NCBI GenBank assembly: GCA_947561585.1
Contig: CANNZV010001845.1
Location: 23,412 to 87,411, forward strand
DNA from: Caprella mutica
Lineage: Eukaryota; Arthropoda; Malacostraca; Amphipoda; Caprellidae
DNA length: 64,000 nucleotides
Direction of reading: 5' to 3'
Each line of letters opens with the position of its first letter. Within the stretch, counting starts at the first letter, position 1. The notes under the pieces were generated by a model. It made no database searches. It was given only the letters and a program-made list of their open reading frames with translations, and was not told the DNA's origin. Positions 1 through 12,654 of the stretch are shown in pieces. A program made the translations under genes and the position numbers.

Positions 1-110
1 CACCTTTTTAACTTAAATTTAAAACATTTTTATATTAATTTAAAAGAAGTCAAGTTATATTTAAAATTTAGAAAAAAAGTAATTCGAGTTATATATAAAA
101 TGGTTCAACT

Positions 111-255
111 TAAAGCTACTCCGTGAATGCAATCACTATCCAAGGAATGTGACGAAGAAGGTCACAAGCATCGATGGCTGCACTCACGTATGGAAGAGGA
201 AAATGAAGAGGTGTTACAGTTTTCTGTGTTATTTCTCGTTTTACTTTTTCATTAA
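111..255 (+). repeat. Dispersed repeat with decayed coding frame (copy 1)
   Basis: A short GC-richer patch in AT-rich surroundings. From an ATG at 127 a 42-codon frame runs to TAA at 253 and contains HKHRWLHSRMEEENEEV. The same DNA motif, including the same frame, recurs on the minus strand at about 29680-29870 and 32440-32560, so this is a dispersed repeat rather than a unique exon. An acidic patch in the same reading frame in all three copies suggests descent from a protein-coding element. Family not recognised. Confidence 0.45.
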
Positions 256-404
256 AATAAAAATATTTTTAAGTAGATAAGCTCCATTAATAAATAATCC
301 TATTAATAATTTTTTTCTTTCATTTTGAGAATTTTATATTCCTTTCTTAGTTTACTTTATTTCTAATATATTTGTATGATGCAATCATTCTTTGTATTTC
401 ATCA

Positions 405-800
405 TATAATGTTGTTTGTTGTATCCGCTAGTTTGTTGTACTACACACTTCATGATTATTTAATGACCTGTCACGCCCCTACATATTCATATATTTGATG
501 TTAAGCAGTAATAAACTGCAAAAGGGTCGGACTGATATTGGACTAGAGGGGCGTCAATCTAATGGTGTTGTCGAGCCAATGAATAGTAACCCTATGAGTT
601 TAACTAAGACCTCGTAGTTGAAGATCTTAACCCAAGCACTGTCCTCTTAAACTGCAAGTAGTTTGAAAAAATGGTAAACATGTAAAAATTAAAAAAATCC
701 GTAATCCAAATTACAACAGTTCGGGGCCTAAGGGACGCCACCCCCTTCTTTCCCATTCACCAAAGACAGCTAACGGATAGAGCCCTTGGGTGCTAAGTTT
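405..800 (+). repeat. Dispersed repeat family A, copy 1
   Basis: The left part (TTTGTTGTATCCGCTAGTTT, then GATTATTTAATGACCTG) is shared with 2325-2550 and partly with 31860-31945. The right part (about 600-795, ending CAGACAGCTAACGGATAGAGCC-like) is shared with 13766-13980. No protein-coding frame seen. Probably a degraded non-autonomous element. Confidence 0.5.
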
Positions 801-872
801 TAAAATCACGGTATGTTGCTAGGTACCGAGTTTATTTATGGAAAACAATCAAATAATTCATACCTATCTATA

Positions 873-1010
873 GGGTAAGTTCTGAGTTATCGGACTGTTC
901 CAGATTTACGAATGAGTAAAAAAGGTTAAAATGAGAGTTAAATTAATAATTATAATATATTCGCTTACTTGCTCAAAAATATGGAACCGTTCGATAATCG
1001 GAACTTATCC
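873..1010. mobile_element. TA-flanked MITE, 138 bp
   Basis: Imperfect terminal inverted repeats of about 40 bp: left GGGTAAGTTCTGAGTTATCG, right (reverse complement) GGATAAGTTCCGATTATCG. Both ends are bounded by TA (871-872 and 1011-1012), the Tc1/mariner-type target duplication. No coding capacity. Same family as 2880-3063 and 27492-27691. Confidence 0.65.
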
Positions 1011-1012
1011 TA

Positions 1013-2170
1013 ATTAGTCAGGTACCTAAAGTGTAAATAACTAATCAACATTCTTAAATTCAAATATTTATTTAAATTTACATCTCAATTGAATAACTGA
1101 ACTATAATAAACAATGAATTCAATCAATCATACCTAAAAATGCTATCATTATCACTCAATATATTACAAATCTTCATTCAAATAACGGTCACAATAATAC
1201 ATCTTTTTATCCATACTTTGTGATAAGCCTACCTAATTGGATTTTAATATTATATTAATGTTTCTTTTAGAAACACAAAAGTGATCAAACTGTATGATTC
1301 TTATAGATAATCAAAATTCATATCCTATAATAATTTTATATGTCAGTTCAATATTATAATATAATTTAAGTATAATAATATACATTCCTATTATTTGACA
1401 ATGCTTAGTTTTCTGCAGTTCAAGGCTCATAAATAATTTTTTAAACATACGGTAGGTAGCTACTGATAGGGGGGGGGGGGAGGTGTGAGATGAATGAAAG
1501 GTGGGGGATCTGTACGTAAACACTGATATACAGTTTGGGGAAAATAATTTGGCAATAAATGATAACAGAGAGAAAAAATAACCTATTTAACTGTGTACTT
1601 CTATTCCTCTATACACTTATATTTTTTTACAACTAATTACAATACATTTGTGTTAATATATAGTTAAATTTCAGCGTATTAGTCACTGGTCATTCTTCAT
1701 ATCCGTGAATGTATGTGTATGTATGTTTGTTCTCAGAAGATCACTCACACTAGTGGACTTACAAGTTTATTTCTCAATCACTGTCTATAGTATTCAAGAT
1801 TTAAAACACTGATCGATTGACTGTCAAAGAAAATGTTGACTTTATGACATAGTATACTAGCTCGTGATTATAAGGAATAAATATCTTTTTAAATTTCATA
1901 TTATACCGATAACGCTATAAATAGTGTAAAAATATTGAACTTCAAATTATTTTCGGTCATAGAAGTTTATTGAAAGATACAAATGCAGTTGAGTAGTTAG
2001 TTACTCGTTAGGTACATAGAAACACTATTTTGGATAGTAGAAATTACCTTGCTACATTAGTTAGTTAATTACTAAATATGTACATAGATACTATAATCAG
2101 GTATAAGTAAATTAGGGACCTACATACACCAATTGGGATATTATTAGGTACCTAGATCATATAGTTTGGG
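1013..2170. other. Unannotated AT-rich stretch
   Basis: No gene, splice-flanked frame or convincing repeat was recognised. The only notable item is a 12-base G tract at 1469-1480, whose complement creates a proline-rich shadow frame. Confidence 0.5.
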
Positions 2171-2175
2171 GTACG

Positions 2176-2468
2176 GTCAAGAGCCCCCCGGTCATGAGCC
2201 CTCCTAGGTCATAAGCCCCCTCCCCCCTGGTCACGAGCACCCTCTCCCTGTTTTTTTAATCCTTATTTATCTAGTTAAACAAATGAAGAACTACTTAGAT
2301 AGAAATAACTGAGAGTTGCTAATGTAGTTTGTTGTATCCGCTAGTTTGTTGTACTGCACACTAAATGATTATTTAATGACCTGGCAGGGGTATTGGGGGG
2401 GGGGGGGTTGTGGCACGCCCCCCTATGTACATATATTTGTTGTTAAATCAGATAGAATCTGTAAAAGT
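2176..2468 (+). repeat. Family A repeat with GGTCAYGAGCCCCC motifs, copy 2
   Basis: Repeated GGTCATGAGCCCCC-type motifs (2176-2250) are followed by a stretch matching 31800-31945 closely (AGTTAAACAAATGAAGAACT, ATAACTGAGAGTTGCTAATG). A 13-base G tract sits at 2395-2407. Interpreted as a second copy of the element whose best-preserved version is at 31758-32021. Confidence 0.55.
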
Positions 2469-2548
2469 GTCGGACTAATGTCTCGTCGGACTAAGTAGTA
2501 GTCGGACTAATGAGGCGTCGAACTAATGGTGCGTCGGACTAATGAATA
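2469..2548 (+). repeat. 16-bp tandem repeat, 5 copies
   Basis: Five near-identical units of GTCGGACTAATG plus four variable bases. A degenerate version lies in copy 1 at 525-590, so the array belongs to the family A element. Confidence 0.7.
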
Positions 2549-2879
2549 GTAACCCAGACTAGATTAACACTTATTTATTATCAACTTCAAACTTCCTGAC
2601 CGTATTATTTCGTAAATAGTAATTGCAAATATTCTTTAATCTAGTGGTTCCTAAGTATACATAATATAAATATAAATGTAATATAAATAATTTCCATCAG
2701 TACAAAAAATCTTCAATTCAAATATTTAAACCAATAGGAAGGTATTCTTCGTCAATTAGTTATTAAGAGATATTATAATATTCAAACATTGGTCTAAGTA
2801 GCTAACTGAATTAAGTATTTTGTATTGCGTTGCGCTATCAGTGCTCAGCTGTAAAATATTTAATAAATTGACATAGGTA

Positions 2880-3063
2880 GTGGGTTAAGTTACGAATTAT
2901 CGGTCAGTTCCACATTTTCGGTCATATATATAATTGGTATCCTGATCATTATCACTAATACCTATTAAAATAAAGAGTATATAATATATTTTATTGGAAT
3001 GTATATTTTTTCTCTTTTGTCTGAAAATGTGGAACTGTCCAATATTTCGTAACTTACCCCAGA
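2880..3063. mobile_element. TA-flanked MITE, about 184 bp
   Basis: Left end GTGGGTTAAGTTACGAATTA, right end (reverse complement) TGGGGTAAGTTACGAAATAT. The inverted repeats continue inward about 45 bp through CAGTTCCACATTTTC. TA dinucleotides flank both sides. Same family as 873-1010. Confidence 0.65.
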
Positions 3064-3065
3064 TA

Positions 3066-4890
3066 ACCATGAATTCGTAGACATATTTGATAATGAAGTA
3101 TGGTACAGTATATATATCAGAATAAGTTTTATAAACTCCCTTTTTTTTATGAAAGATTCATTCATGTAGGTAGTACCTATTCAAATTTGAATGTATTTTG
3201 AAGCTTATGAAATTGACGTGAAAAAGTGGCACTAACTAACATAGCTACATACAAGTTAAATGTATCGTTAAAATGAGAGTAGTGGAGTAATGGAATGATG
3301 AATATATTAAGGTACGTAATACATTTAATAATGAGGATACAAGTACTATTGAAGAAATATAATTTAATTTTTCAGTGTATAGCTTATGTGTGATCAAGGT
3401 TTAAAGATAAATAATTATTATTGCCTTGTCAAGAAAAAGTTAGTTTTTATTGCAAAAATTGAATACCATCTGACAAACTGTTACCTAGGTAATACTAATA
3501 TTACTAAACCTCAAAAATTATATCGTACACGCAAAATTGAAAGAAATACAATTTCTTACATATGTACCTAGCTAACTATGAAGCTTATTACTTTACCTGA
3601 ACCTAATAATGGAATAAAAAAACATTGCACATCAACCTAGCTCATTCAAAAATGAAAAGATTATAAACTTCCATAGTTGAAAATAATTTAGAACTTAAAT
3701 ATATTTTCTAATTAAAACCTAATATTTAACCATAGCTGGATGCAACACTAATAATTATAATACCTAATATTTTAATCATGAGTATAACGTGCGATAAAAT
3801 CGTCAGTGAAAGTGACTGTACAAGAACATTCGTACGTACATGTGCTCACGCCTTCAACTGAATCAAAACTAGACACGAATTGCATTTGTTATATACTATT
3901 TTGTTATAGATAAATTAAATAAATTAGCAGTTAACAAAGAAATATTAGTACATACTTTGATTGTAGATTTGTTTTCTCAGTGTACCTATCATTCACTACC
4001 TTTTTCCTTGTATATTGTCAACCCCTTTCCCTCCCTTATATTTGTCTTTTGAGCGTATTTATATTATTAATAAATAATAAATACCCACTATTATTCGATA
4101 CGAAAATAGCATTATAATATTGCAGTATTTTTATTTATTATTGGATATTTATCATTCTAACATTACCATTTATTTTTAATCACTTTTTCTTTGCATTACA
4201 TTACTGAAATTTTGAAACCTAGTTTTCTCAGATACCTAGGTTTAGAATAATCAATATTTCAATGCATCAAAAGATGACTAGTGTCATTGTCACTATGCAC
4301 TAAACATATTTTAATTACTTAAACAGATTCATTATATTTATATTATTTTTATCTTACCTAATTCATTTCGAAATTATCAGTAAATGCAACACGTTATTAT
4401 TACCATATTAATGATTAGGTAGATTGAAGATATATATACCTACTGAAAAGTAATCGATAAATTATTGGTTGCTAAATTAGTATCTATAAATAGTTGAATA
4501 CATCCAGAACCTATAAGTTTCAGTAAATATATCAAAATAGTATTATTGCTGCACTAACAGTAGGTAGTAAACTATTGAATATTACGATGATATTTTATTA
4601 AAAATAATTATAGTTTGATATATATATAAATGAGAAATAATAGTGTTTGTATTTTGTTATTCATGAATGAGTAACAAAAGGTAGTAATTGTTTTGTGTTC
4701 GTGCTTTTAAATTACTTCATGATAAGCAATTAGGTATTAGGTACCAGCTTATAATGTTAATTGAATTATTGCTAATGCTCATTACGTAACTAATGACTGT
4801 AATTTTTTTTAATATATGTACGATTGCAGAATAGTTGTGTATCCATTTACATAACCAACTTCACCTCCTAATCGATGGATAGATGGATAT
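3066..4890. other. Unannotated AT-rich stretch
   Basis: No feature recognised. Short open frames here lack splice signals and coding-like composition. Confidence 0.5.
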
Positions 4891-5213
4891 CCCCCCCCCC
4901 CCCCCGCCTGCCCAGGAGACTGTAGATTATTGAGGGGACAAGTTGGGTAACTACACACACAACTTTACCTAAATATCATTGACTGAATCAGTGAGAGGTG
5001 AAGTTGTGGAACGACACACACTACTTCACCGCAATAGAATACTGCTTTAATGTGAGCGGTGTAGTTGAGTGAGAACACACATAGGTACACTGTTTGAGAT
5101 ATTTCCTATTAGTTTAGAAGTACAGTTGGGTAAGAATGCACCTAACTTTACCGTAGAGGAAAAGCTTCATTTCGTGGAGAGCGACACTTCGTAGTTACCC
5201 AACTTTACCTCTC
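4891..5213. repeat. C15 tract and degenerate inverted-repeat element
   Basis: A 15-base C tract (4891-4905) precedes a segment bounded by GTTGGGTAACTAC (from about 4943) and its inverse GTAGTTACCCAAC (about 5192-5204). Inside are four or five diverged units, roughly 65-70 bp apart, each carrying a CACACAMCTTTACC-like string. Probably a small decayed element; no target duplication could be fixed. Confidence 0.35.
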
Positions 5214-5639
5214 TACCCTCCAATTATTCGCATGAATTCCATTGTTCTACATTCACCACCACAGTAATTGTTCAAACAACTACACAGGACACAGGTCCTG
5301 GTTTCGAATAATATTCGATTTTATTTTGAATTTAGATGAACAGATTCGAATAGATGAATTTGTATATTTATCCGATGATATTCAATACGCTTCGTTGCAG
5401 GTAGTTTTCAAAAAGGAAATAAAATTGAAATAATATAAAATTATTTATAGGATTCAAAAGTGAAATTAGATCAATACAATACAATACCAATTATTATATG
5501 AAATATAAGAGATAGTTTTAAGACATCAAATATATTCTACCTAAAACTGTTTCAAAGGATGTAGTTATACAGTAGAATGAGAAGAAAGAGACTCGAAAAC
5601 CAAAAATGTCTTATTTAAATGATATATGAAGATTGTAGA
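5214..5639. other. Unannotated stretch
   Basis: A 63-codon plus-strand frame (5242-5433) ends near a weak donor-like CAG/GTAGTT, but it has no conservation partner in the window and is AT-rich. Not called as a gene. Confidence 0.4.
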
Positions 5640-5740
5640 TGCCTCATTGGAATTCGGAAATAGAATCCCGTATCTCCTTTTAATTAGCAGATGCACCCGG
5701 AGAGAAGAGGTTAAGCCACTACACTAATCAATAAATACAA
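5640..5740 (-). repeat. Possible tRNA-derived SINE relic
   Basis: On the minus strand, TAGTGTAGTGGCTTAAC resembles a pol III A box. About 45 bases later GGGATTCTATTTCC resembles a degenerate B box, in the usual tRNA-SINE order. No intact tRNA fold is evident. It lies in the intron just 3' (in gene direction) of the 5961-6016 exon. Identification is by motif resemblance only. Confidence 0.35.
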
Positions 5741-5960
5741 TATGGGTGAGAGCTAATTGAAGTATTTGTCTTTTAGTAATTTTACTCTCTCGCAAATGTC
5801 CATAAATTATTTCCTCCGTTTCAAGCGTTCACTATTCATACTTTCAGTGTAACCTGTTAATGTTTACATTGATGTACAATGTACATAGTTGCTAACCAAT
5901 CCTTTTCCGTTGGTATAAATTTCTCTGTAAAAACTGATAAAAGGATAAAGAAGAACTCAC

Positions 5961-6016
5961 CAGCTTATCGAGATGAGGATCATCATTTCCTCTTCGAATT
6001 ACGACTTCTTTAGTTT
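5961..6016 (-). CDS. Internal coding exon of an unidentified gene
   Basis: Read on the minus strand, a pyrimidine-rich tract (TTTGTTTCTTTTTTGTAG) gives a strong acceptor. The 56-base exon then ends at CTG followed by donor GTGAGT. Entered in phase 1, it encodes (E)TKEVVIRRGNDDPHLDKL with no stop and leaves in phase 0; the other frames are worse. The phase matches the two candidate first exons at 21024-21042 and 48612-48630, which both end with a lone G. Further exons would lie beyond position 1. The protein family is not recognised. This is the strongest host exon in the window, but it is short and unsupported by transcript data. Confidence 0.6.
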
Positions 6017-8515
6017 CTACAAAAAAGAAACAAAAATCCTCCATTCATTATTGACAACGAAAGAAAAAGTGGAATAGTCTAGCTCCAAAATATTCAGTTT
6101 CTATATTCAATATCTTAATTCTTCAATTACGAGAAAAATATAATTATTGTTACTGAAAAGTTAATCGAGTCAAATTTTTGAGTTTCATTATTTTTTTTTC
6201 TGGAAGGTTAAACATCCGACAAATTCGTAAACCAGGTTATAATTTTTTGAAAAAAGGAATTCGGAAATTCGAAATTATTTTCTATATTTATGTCACCTTA
6301 ATGTCTGACATTGGTAAGAGGACTCTTTTTTCAGCTTGAAAATATATTTTAATATGATTAAGGCAAGTTCTGAGTTGTCAGACAGTTCGGCTTCGTCAAG
6401 TACATAAGAGGATATAATGCAATAATTTGAATTTAAATAACGACTTGAAATAATTAATAAATACATTTTTCTTATATTATCGATAATGTGAAGATTTTCC
6501 TATAGAAAACCTAGCTGCAGCTCGGCTGTTAAATGACTTTTTAAAATATTCTCAATACAAATTATTTTCTCTTCACGGTTCAGCAAATGCAATTCCTGCA
6601 ATTTCTTTTGTTGGCTTGGAATATTCCTAAATCATTCCTAAGTCATTCCAGGGCCAGTACTTTAACAAAAACTAAAAGTTTCTCCATTAAAATTCCATTT
6701 GAGTTCCGGAGGCACATTTTTTTCCTAAAGTGGATTTTTTGGACATTATTAAAATATATTTTGAAAATGTGAATATTTTTGTTAAACCATATCTAATTGG
6801 ATTTTAAAATCCGGTAGGGAAAAACAATATCCACTCGATATAATTGGTTAATTGTATAATTGCAGTTCAAATCGTAACTCCTACAATTAAACCACATATG
6901 TTATTGAAACCATAAATGAAGCTTAAAATGATTAACAAAAAGTATTTAAATTGCTTCACCTTGAATCTTAACTTATTCGATTTCATATTATCGTATAATA
7001 AAAAAAGATACAGATTAAAATTATCACTCATCTTAAATTGGAAAATGACAACATCTGTTGTTCATCTTTTATACGTAATCTGCAAAAAGAAAATTACTGG
7101 AAAATCAAAATGTTCATTACTAGATTATAATTCCACTCTAAACTGCAATATCTTGTTGAAAGTTAAATACTCAATTACCGGACACTGACAAAAACAAAAA
7201 AGTAGGCATTTGACATAGTTCATAAAATAAACTGATATTTAGAATTTTAGATTTCCTTATTACCAACATTCCGAGTACTTTATGTGTCCGATTACCCCGT
7301 CATTATCTTATCATTATTTCATTAGCAATAATTCATCAATAAATAAACATTTGAGAATATCCTATTTAACACTCCAAACTCCATTTAACTTCCAAGTTGC
7401 ACACACCTCACCACATCAAGTTAAATTGATGCCTCAAGAAAAGAAGAGCCTCAGTCAGTCTCATTATCGACTTCTTATTTCGTTAAGGAGAATCCTGAAA
7501 CTTCCATCACCAAAGTATGGAATTTCATTAAAGCAATCAAGGTGAAAGACATCAATTCAATCAAACTTCTTCAAACTCAGAACTTCAACCACTTCACATT
7601 TGATATCAAAACATGGAATTAGTGCTAGAGAAAATACATAGAACAAAAGGTGAGAATTTGAATATATTTTAATAAAAAAAAAGTATTATAAACATTATGG
7701 AATAGTTAGCGATAAACATAAAGGCTGCAGGTATTATTTAATATTTCCTTTTAATTTGGATATTTTCATCATTGAATCAATTTCATCAATATTAAGAGTC
7801 AATATGACTTTTTTTGTATAATGTATTAGGATCAGTAAAAATTTGAGCCAGTTTTGGGACAAACTGAAAACTCAAATTTTGAGCCAATTTGACTCGTATT
7901 ATTTTCAGTGTACGGTTCCTTTCCCTATTAATTGTGGAACAAAAGTCACAACCCGTTAGTTAAATTGAGTTGATAATTTGAAAACACAGTGAAACTATAA
8001 TATTGATTATTATTGTTGCATGTTATTAGAAGTAGTATATTTCATTCAAAAACTCTGCAACACAGTTAAAATATTTCTGATATTTAATAATAAAATATTT
8101 TATATGAAATTGAATGGGATAATTTATAAGAAAGCAAGTTCCTGAATCATTTAAGTTCCAAATTTACGATGGCGTTCAAAGCATCTTCCCTGTGATCTAG
8201 GACCCATAAAAGTTTATTTGTTTATTTCTTATTTTGGTGATACAAGTCTCAGTTTAATATTAAAAATTATTTATGGTAAAATTTATTAAAATGATACTCC
8301 ATGGCTTAGAATTCAACTGAATTCAATTTTGATTCGTAATAAGAATTTCAATAGAATATAATTAATAAAGCAAAAAAGTTTCAATTCATTATATCAGAAT
8401 TATATTAATCCAATGGAAACATTTGATCTCTTATAATATAGAATAAAGTTTCTCAGTTGAACATTTTTCTTTTATGTCTGGCAATTCATTTCCATTATCA
8501 GAGTTGTTGAATAGA
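6017..8515. other. Long intron-like AT-rich stretch
   Basis: If the exon model is right, this lies in the first intron of the minus-strand gene. It contains a lone half of the TA-MITE terminus (about 6363-6405, GCAAGTTCTGAGTTGTCAG) and the retroelement-like relic at 7425-7622. Nothing else was recognised. Confidence 0.45.
7425..7622 (+). pseudogene. Coding-like relic, possibly retroelement ORF1 fragment
   Basis: A 65-codon frame without ATG runs from just after a TAA (7422) to TAG (7620-7622). It reads from IDASRKEEPQSVSLSTSYF to a C-terminal part containing ITKVWNFIKAIKVKDINSIK and NFNHFTFDIKTWN. The tail loosely resembles the C-terminal region of some non-LTR retrotransposon ORF1 proteins, where a VKVKD-type strand and an SF-type strand precede the terminus. 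That resemblance is from memory and weak. It could equally be a host exon remnant. No splice signals were assigned. Confidence 0.3.
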
Positions 8516-8520
8516 GAATG

Positions 8521-8690
8521 CTGGTTTGATTTGTTATCAGCTGTTCTGCTGTTTTGATTTGTTATCAGCTGTTCTGTTGTTTTGATTTGTTATCAGTTGT
8601 TCTGCTGTTTTGATTTGTTATCAGCTGTTCTGTTGTTTTGATTTGTTATCAGCTGTTCTGCTGTTTTGATTTGTTATTAACTGTTTTTGA
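8521..8690 (+). repeat. 28-bp tandem repeat, about 6 copies
   Basis: Units are TTTTGATTTGTTATCAGCTG followed by TTCTGCTG or TTCTGTTG, with few substitutions. Confidence 0.85.
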
Positions 8691-9784
8691 CAGTTCACGT
8701 AATCGGATTAGCCATTTGAAAAGGAGATCAGACAAATGAATGGAAAATTTAGATAGCATGAAAGAGTGCAATGTTTTTCGTATCAAATAATATTACTTTG
8801 AGATCATAATAGTGAACAATTTTAAATGAATTACTTATATTTTGTAGAATTTTCTAGTTCTCAAGAAATTCATAGAATTACTTCATTAAAATTTACTAAA
8901 ATTCTCTTTCTCTCAATTGTAAAAAAATTTCTTTTTAAAATGAATGGTTTAATAATACTATTTAATTCTTTTTTTAAGGTGCAAGTATTTCTCATTGTTT
9001 ATATTTTAAATACATGCACAAAGTAGGTCTCTCATTATTATTTAAATAAATGGACAAAGTAGGTCTCTCATTTCTGGTGAATGTAATGACTGCAGTGAGT
9101 TCCACAGCGACTAATTACCTTATGGAGAATGAACACAGATTGGCAATTGTCTCTCACTCGCACTACAAGAATTGCTTCACACTTACCAACCAAAAGAGGG
9201 AAATGAAGAGACGACATGAAATAAGCTACTGAAGTGATGATGAGCTATGAGGAAAGACATCGAATGAGGTGAGTAAGATCAAAAGATTTATGGTAAAAAT
9301 ATACTAAAATGTTAAATTTATATTCATTGTATTAAAATCAGAAACATTCAAATTCAATTGAAATAAAGATATTGAGTTAATAATAGAGCATAATGACATT
9401 CTAGCCACAATTGCAATCTCCTAATTGTGTGCTTGATATTATACGGAGATAGAGAGGATCATTTATCTTAATTAGGAGTACAGGCTACGCTAATTTTGAC
9501 TATGATGAAGTGAACAAGAGATGCTAGCGGTAAATTAAGGGAAATAAATTATGATATTCTTAGGGAGTGAAAAAAGTATACAACAAATATATCAATTCCC
9601 CTTTTAAAAAATATGATACAGAAATCCGCATTCTACATTTTAATAAGTACATTAATTTTGAAGAATGATGTTATTTAAATTTTCTTCTATTATGCCAAAG
9701 AATGTTGGAAATATTGTACATAAAAGAAACATACTTATAGAGTATTTAGTATATTATTACCTTCAAACATCTGTGTAAAGTTAT
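8691..9784. other. Unannotated stretch
   Basis: A small direct duplication (CAAAGTAGGTCTCTCATT at about 9018 and 9055) is visible. A 60-codon frame follows (9050-9232) in slightly GC-richer DNA, but it shows no recognisable domain and no splice support. Confidence 0.4.
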
Positions 9785-10335
9785 ATTCTACCTGGCATTC
9801 ATTTATTTATTAATCATATTGTTATTCGCATAACTGAAAAGGTGTTCAACAAAATTGCCTGAAATTTGGTGAAACGATTGCTTCATGTCCAGCGTCCTTC
9901 TGGTAAAATTTTGGGAGCGACCTAGACAAAGGTCAAGGTCATGGTCATTTATAACTCAAGAAGTATTGAACTATATTACATGAAACTTGGTGTGACGATT
10001 GGTGAATATACAGGAACCATTTGTTAGATTTTGGGAGTGGTCAGGTCAAATGTCAAAGATCAAGTTCAAGGCAATTTATAACTGAAAATGTATCCAACAA
10101 AATTGTTTGAAATTGGATATGACGATTGGTCAATGTCCAGGAACCATCTTGTAGAATATTCTAAGCGATCCGATCGATGGTCAAGGTCATTTATAACTCA
10201 ATAACTCAAAAAGTATTGAACAATATTGAATGAAACTTGGTAGGCCCTTTTATCGTTATCCAGTTACCAATTTATCAGATTTTTGGAGAGAACGGGTGAA
10301 AGCGTTGACGAAGGTATGCGCTCTACCGAGTGCAC
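9785..10335 (-). repeat. 125-bp-unit repeat element rich in TCAAGGTCA sites, copy 1
   Basis: Inverted copy of the family at 22640-23110 and 62298-62850. It contains about four diverged units, each with a TCAAGGTCA-like core, a TTTATAACT block and a GGGAGCGA or related block. It ends at TATGCGCTCTACCGAGTGC, the reverse of the GAGCGCATA start motif in the other copies. No coding capacity. Confidence 0.7.
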
Positions 10336-11055
10336 TTACCTCTAGTTTCCTTTACTTTGGTTCCAATGATTTTAAGAATAAATTAAATTAACCCTAAAAA
10401 TACCAGAACATGATTATGATTTTACTTTCATAAGCTCTAATAATGTATTTCAAACCATATTTTGAAGTAATACGTTCCAAGTTATACGTTCCAAATATTC
10501 ATTCCCTACACTGATTGCATAGATTCAAAACTATGATCGCTACTAATGCTCTCTTGACAGTGTGTTGTGCACATTTGATTTCCTCTCTTTCATAGAAAGG
10601 CAAAAGTAACATCTCTTGCTCTAGTTTATATTTTCCAAATACCACAAATGGGAAGAAGCTGATTTCAGATTGGTTGGGCCGTCATTGGCTATTATTCCCG
10701 CAAGTCATTTTAATAGTTTCACGCAAAGCGTAACACAACAACGCTTTTATTTCACCCATGTAACTATTGATATAAAATAAAATAAAACAAAACACGCTGT
10801 ATATTTTTTATTGATGTTTTTACGATATATCAATAGGTCATAGGCAATTAAAGCCACGGAGTTTCAGCCACTGAAACCTATTAGTTTTTTTTCCTTCGTT
10901 CCAGAGGTAAGACAACGAAAAAAGTTTACGGTGATAACTTACTTCAAATAGTTAATTTACTCTAACATTTTGGTGGTATATAGCTAATCACATGAGGGGA
11001 ATTATTTTATTGTATAATTTATTATAGAAAAATAATAAGTTATTATTTGTAATTA
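10336..11055. other. Unannotated stretch
   Basis: Nothing convincing. The composition rises slightly toward normal GC around 10540-10760, without an open frame of note. Confidence 0.4.
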
Positions 11056-11058
11056 TAA

Positions 11059-12178
11059 AGGGTGTCACAGAAAAAAAGTGTACCCTGCTTTAATTTGATA
11101 TATTTCAACAACTATTGAAGATACAGTTTTCTGTCAAGTATTATTTTGTTTGATGAACCCTTCTCCATCAACAGGTAAATTTTCATAAAGATCTATTCAT
11201 TGTTGTATATATTATAATGATGTTATTAATGGGTGGTGAAAACGGCTTTGCGCGAATGGTCAGAAAACGGACAATGCGGTATAACTATCTTCATTGGACA
11301 ACCATCTCTTAAATGAAATAGATTTATTTCCAGGTTTTACAAGCACACAAATTCGTTATGAAAAGGAAAGGCACAAGTTTAAATTTTAACAAGATTAATT
11401 CAGGCCACCCCTTCTAAATGAAAGTTAAGAGTGATGATTTTAATTTCCACAGTGATAAAGTAGGTCAAAATAAAGATCAGCACTGTTATTCTGGGAAGCA
11501 TATTGCTTAATGATATAATTAATTACTTCTCCGTTCTTATGAAATACAGGTTCTCCTCTCATAATACCAGTGAACAAAATTTCTACGTCGTGAAAAATCT
11601 GTTTCGATCAAGAAGCTTATTTCTGACTTTCATATTTTGGAGTGAAATTAAAGGTTATATTTAGTAATTCTATTGATTGAAGATTTTGAGATATATAATT
11701 TATTTTTCCTAACGAAAATATACAAACTTTCCAAAAATTAGTGGCTGATTAAAATTAATTTTATTTTCATATCGCTATATGACCATGATAAGCCATTTGT
11801 TAAAATTAAAATTTGTGGCTTCCTTTTTGTACACATTTCTCTGTAAAGGCAATATTTTATAAAAGGAAGTGTTATTTGAATGCTGTTAAAACATGTAAAT
11901 AAATCTATTTTATTGTTTTGGTTGTCTAATAAATATAGTTTTAACGTTTGAAGTTACCGCATTGTACGTTTTCTGACCATTCGCGCAAAGCCATTTTCAT
12001 CTCTCATTAATAAAATCGTTATAATATTTACAACCATGAATAAATTTTTATGAAATTATAATTGCTCATGGAGAAGGGTTCAACAAACAAAATGATACTT
12101 GAAAGAGAACTCTATTTTCAACAGTTATTGAAATATACTAGTTAAAAATTGGATACACTTTTCTCTTCATATCTCACA
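11059..12178. mobile_element. Foldback element with about 340-bp inverted arms
   Basis: The left arm (about 11059-11400) and right arm (about 11800-12178) are inverted copies. Both carry GGCTTTGCGCGAATGGTCAG (inverted in the right arm), a GAACCCTTCTCCAT block and an AATAGATTTATTT block. Outer ends are GGTGTCACAGAAAAAAAGTG and, inverted, GTGAGATATGAAGAGAAAAG. No transposase frame, so it is non-autonomous. Superfamily not assigned. Confidence 0.75.
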
Positions 12179-12654
12179 TATCCATTAAATTCACTACATA
12201 TTCTCCTTTAAATTTTCGATAGATTCTATAGTATTGAGTTCCATAAATTGCTATCACAATCTTACCAAATCATTTTTATACAGGGATTTCAGTGGATATG
12301 CTCATTACACATACATTTTCAAATTGTCAATAAATATTTTGATGTATATTGGAACATGGGATCTAGTTACTACAGGATTTCCTTTCAATCCTCTTTGCTT
12401 CCAAAGATTTTCTCGTATGCGAGGAATATATCAAATGAAATAATTTCTCTAGAGTCTGAAACTGAAATATTATTCAGTCTTCTCTTTCGATTCAATGAAA
12501 TAAAACTTTTATAAACTTACGTGCATGGCTTAGGAAAATTTATGTTATTTACGATTTGACAAATTAGAAAATATTACAATAAGACAAACGATAATAAACA
12601 ACAATTATACTACACCGCACACCACTCTATACCAAACCGCACTATTTCATTCAT
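12179..12654. other. Unannotated stretch
   Basis: Two overlapping frames (12234-12514) are AT-rich and unsupported. No feature called. Confidence 0.4.

Noticed and set aside
5242..5433. 63-codon plus-strand frame with donor-like end
   Set aside because: AT-rich, no conservation partner, weak splice signals and opposite strand to the supported exon.
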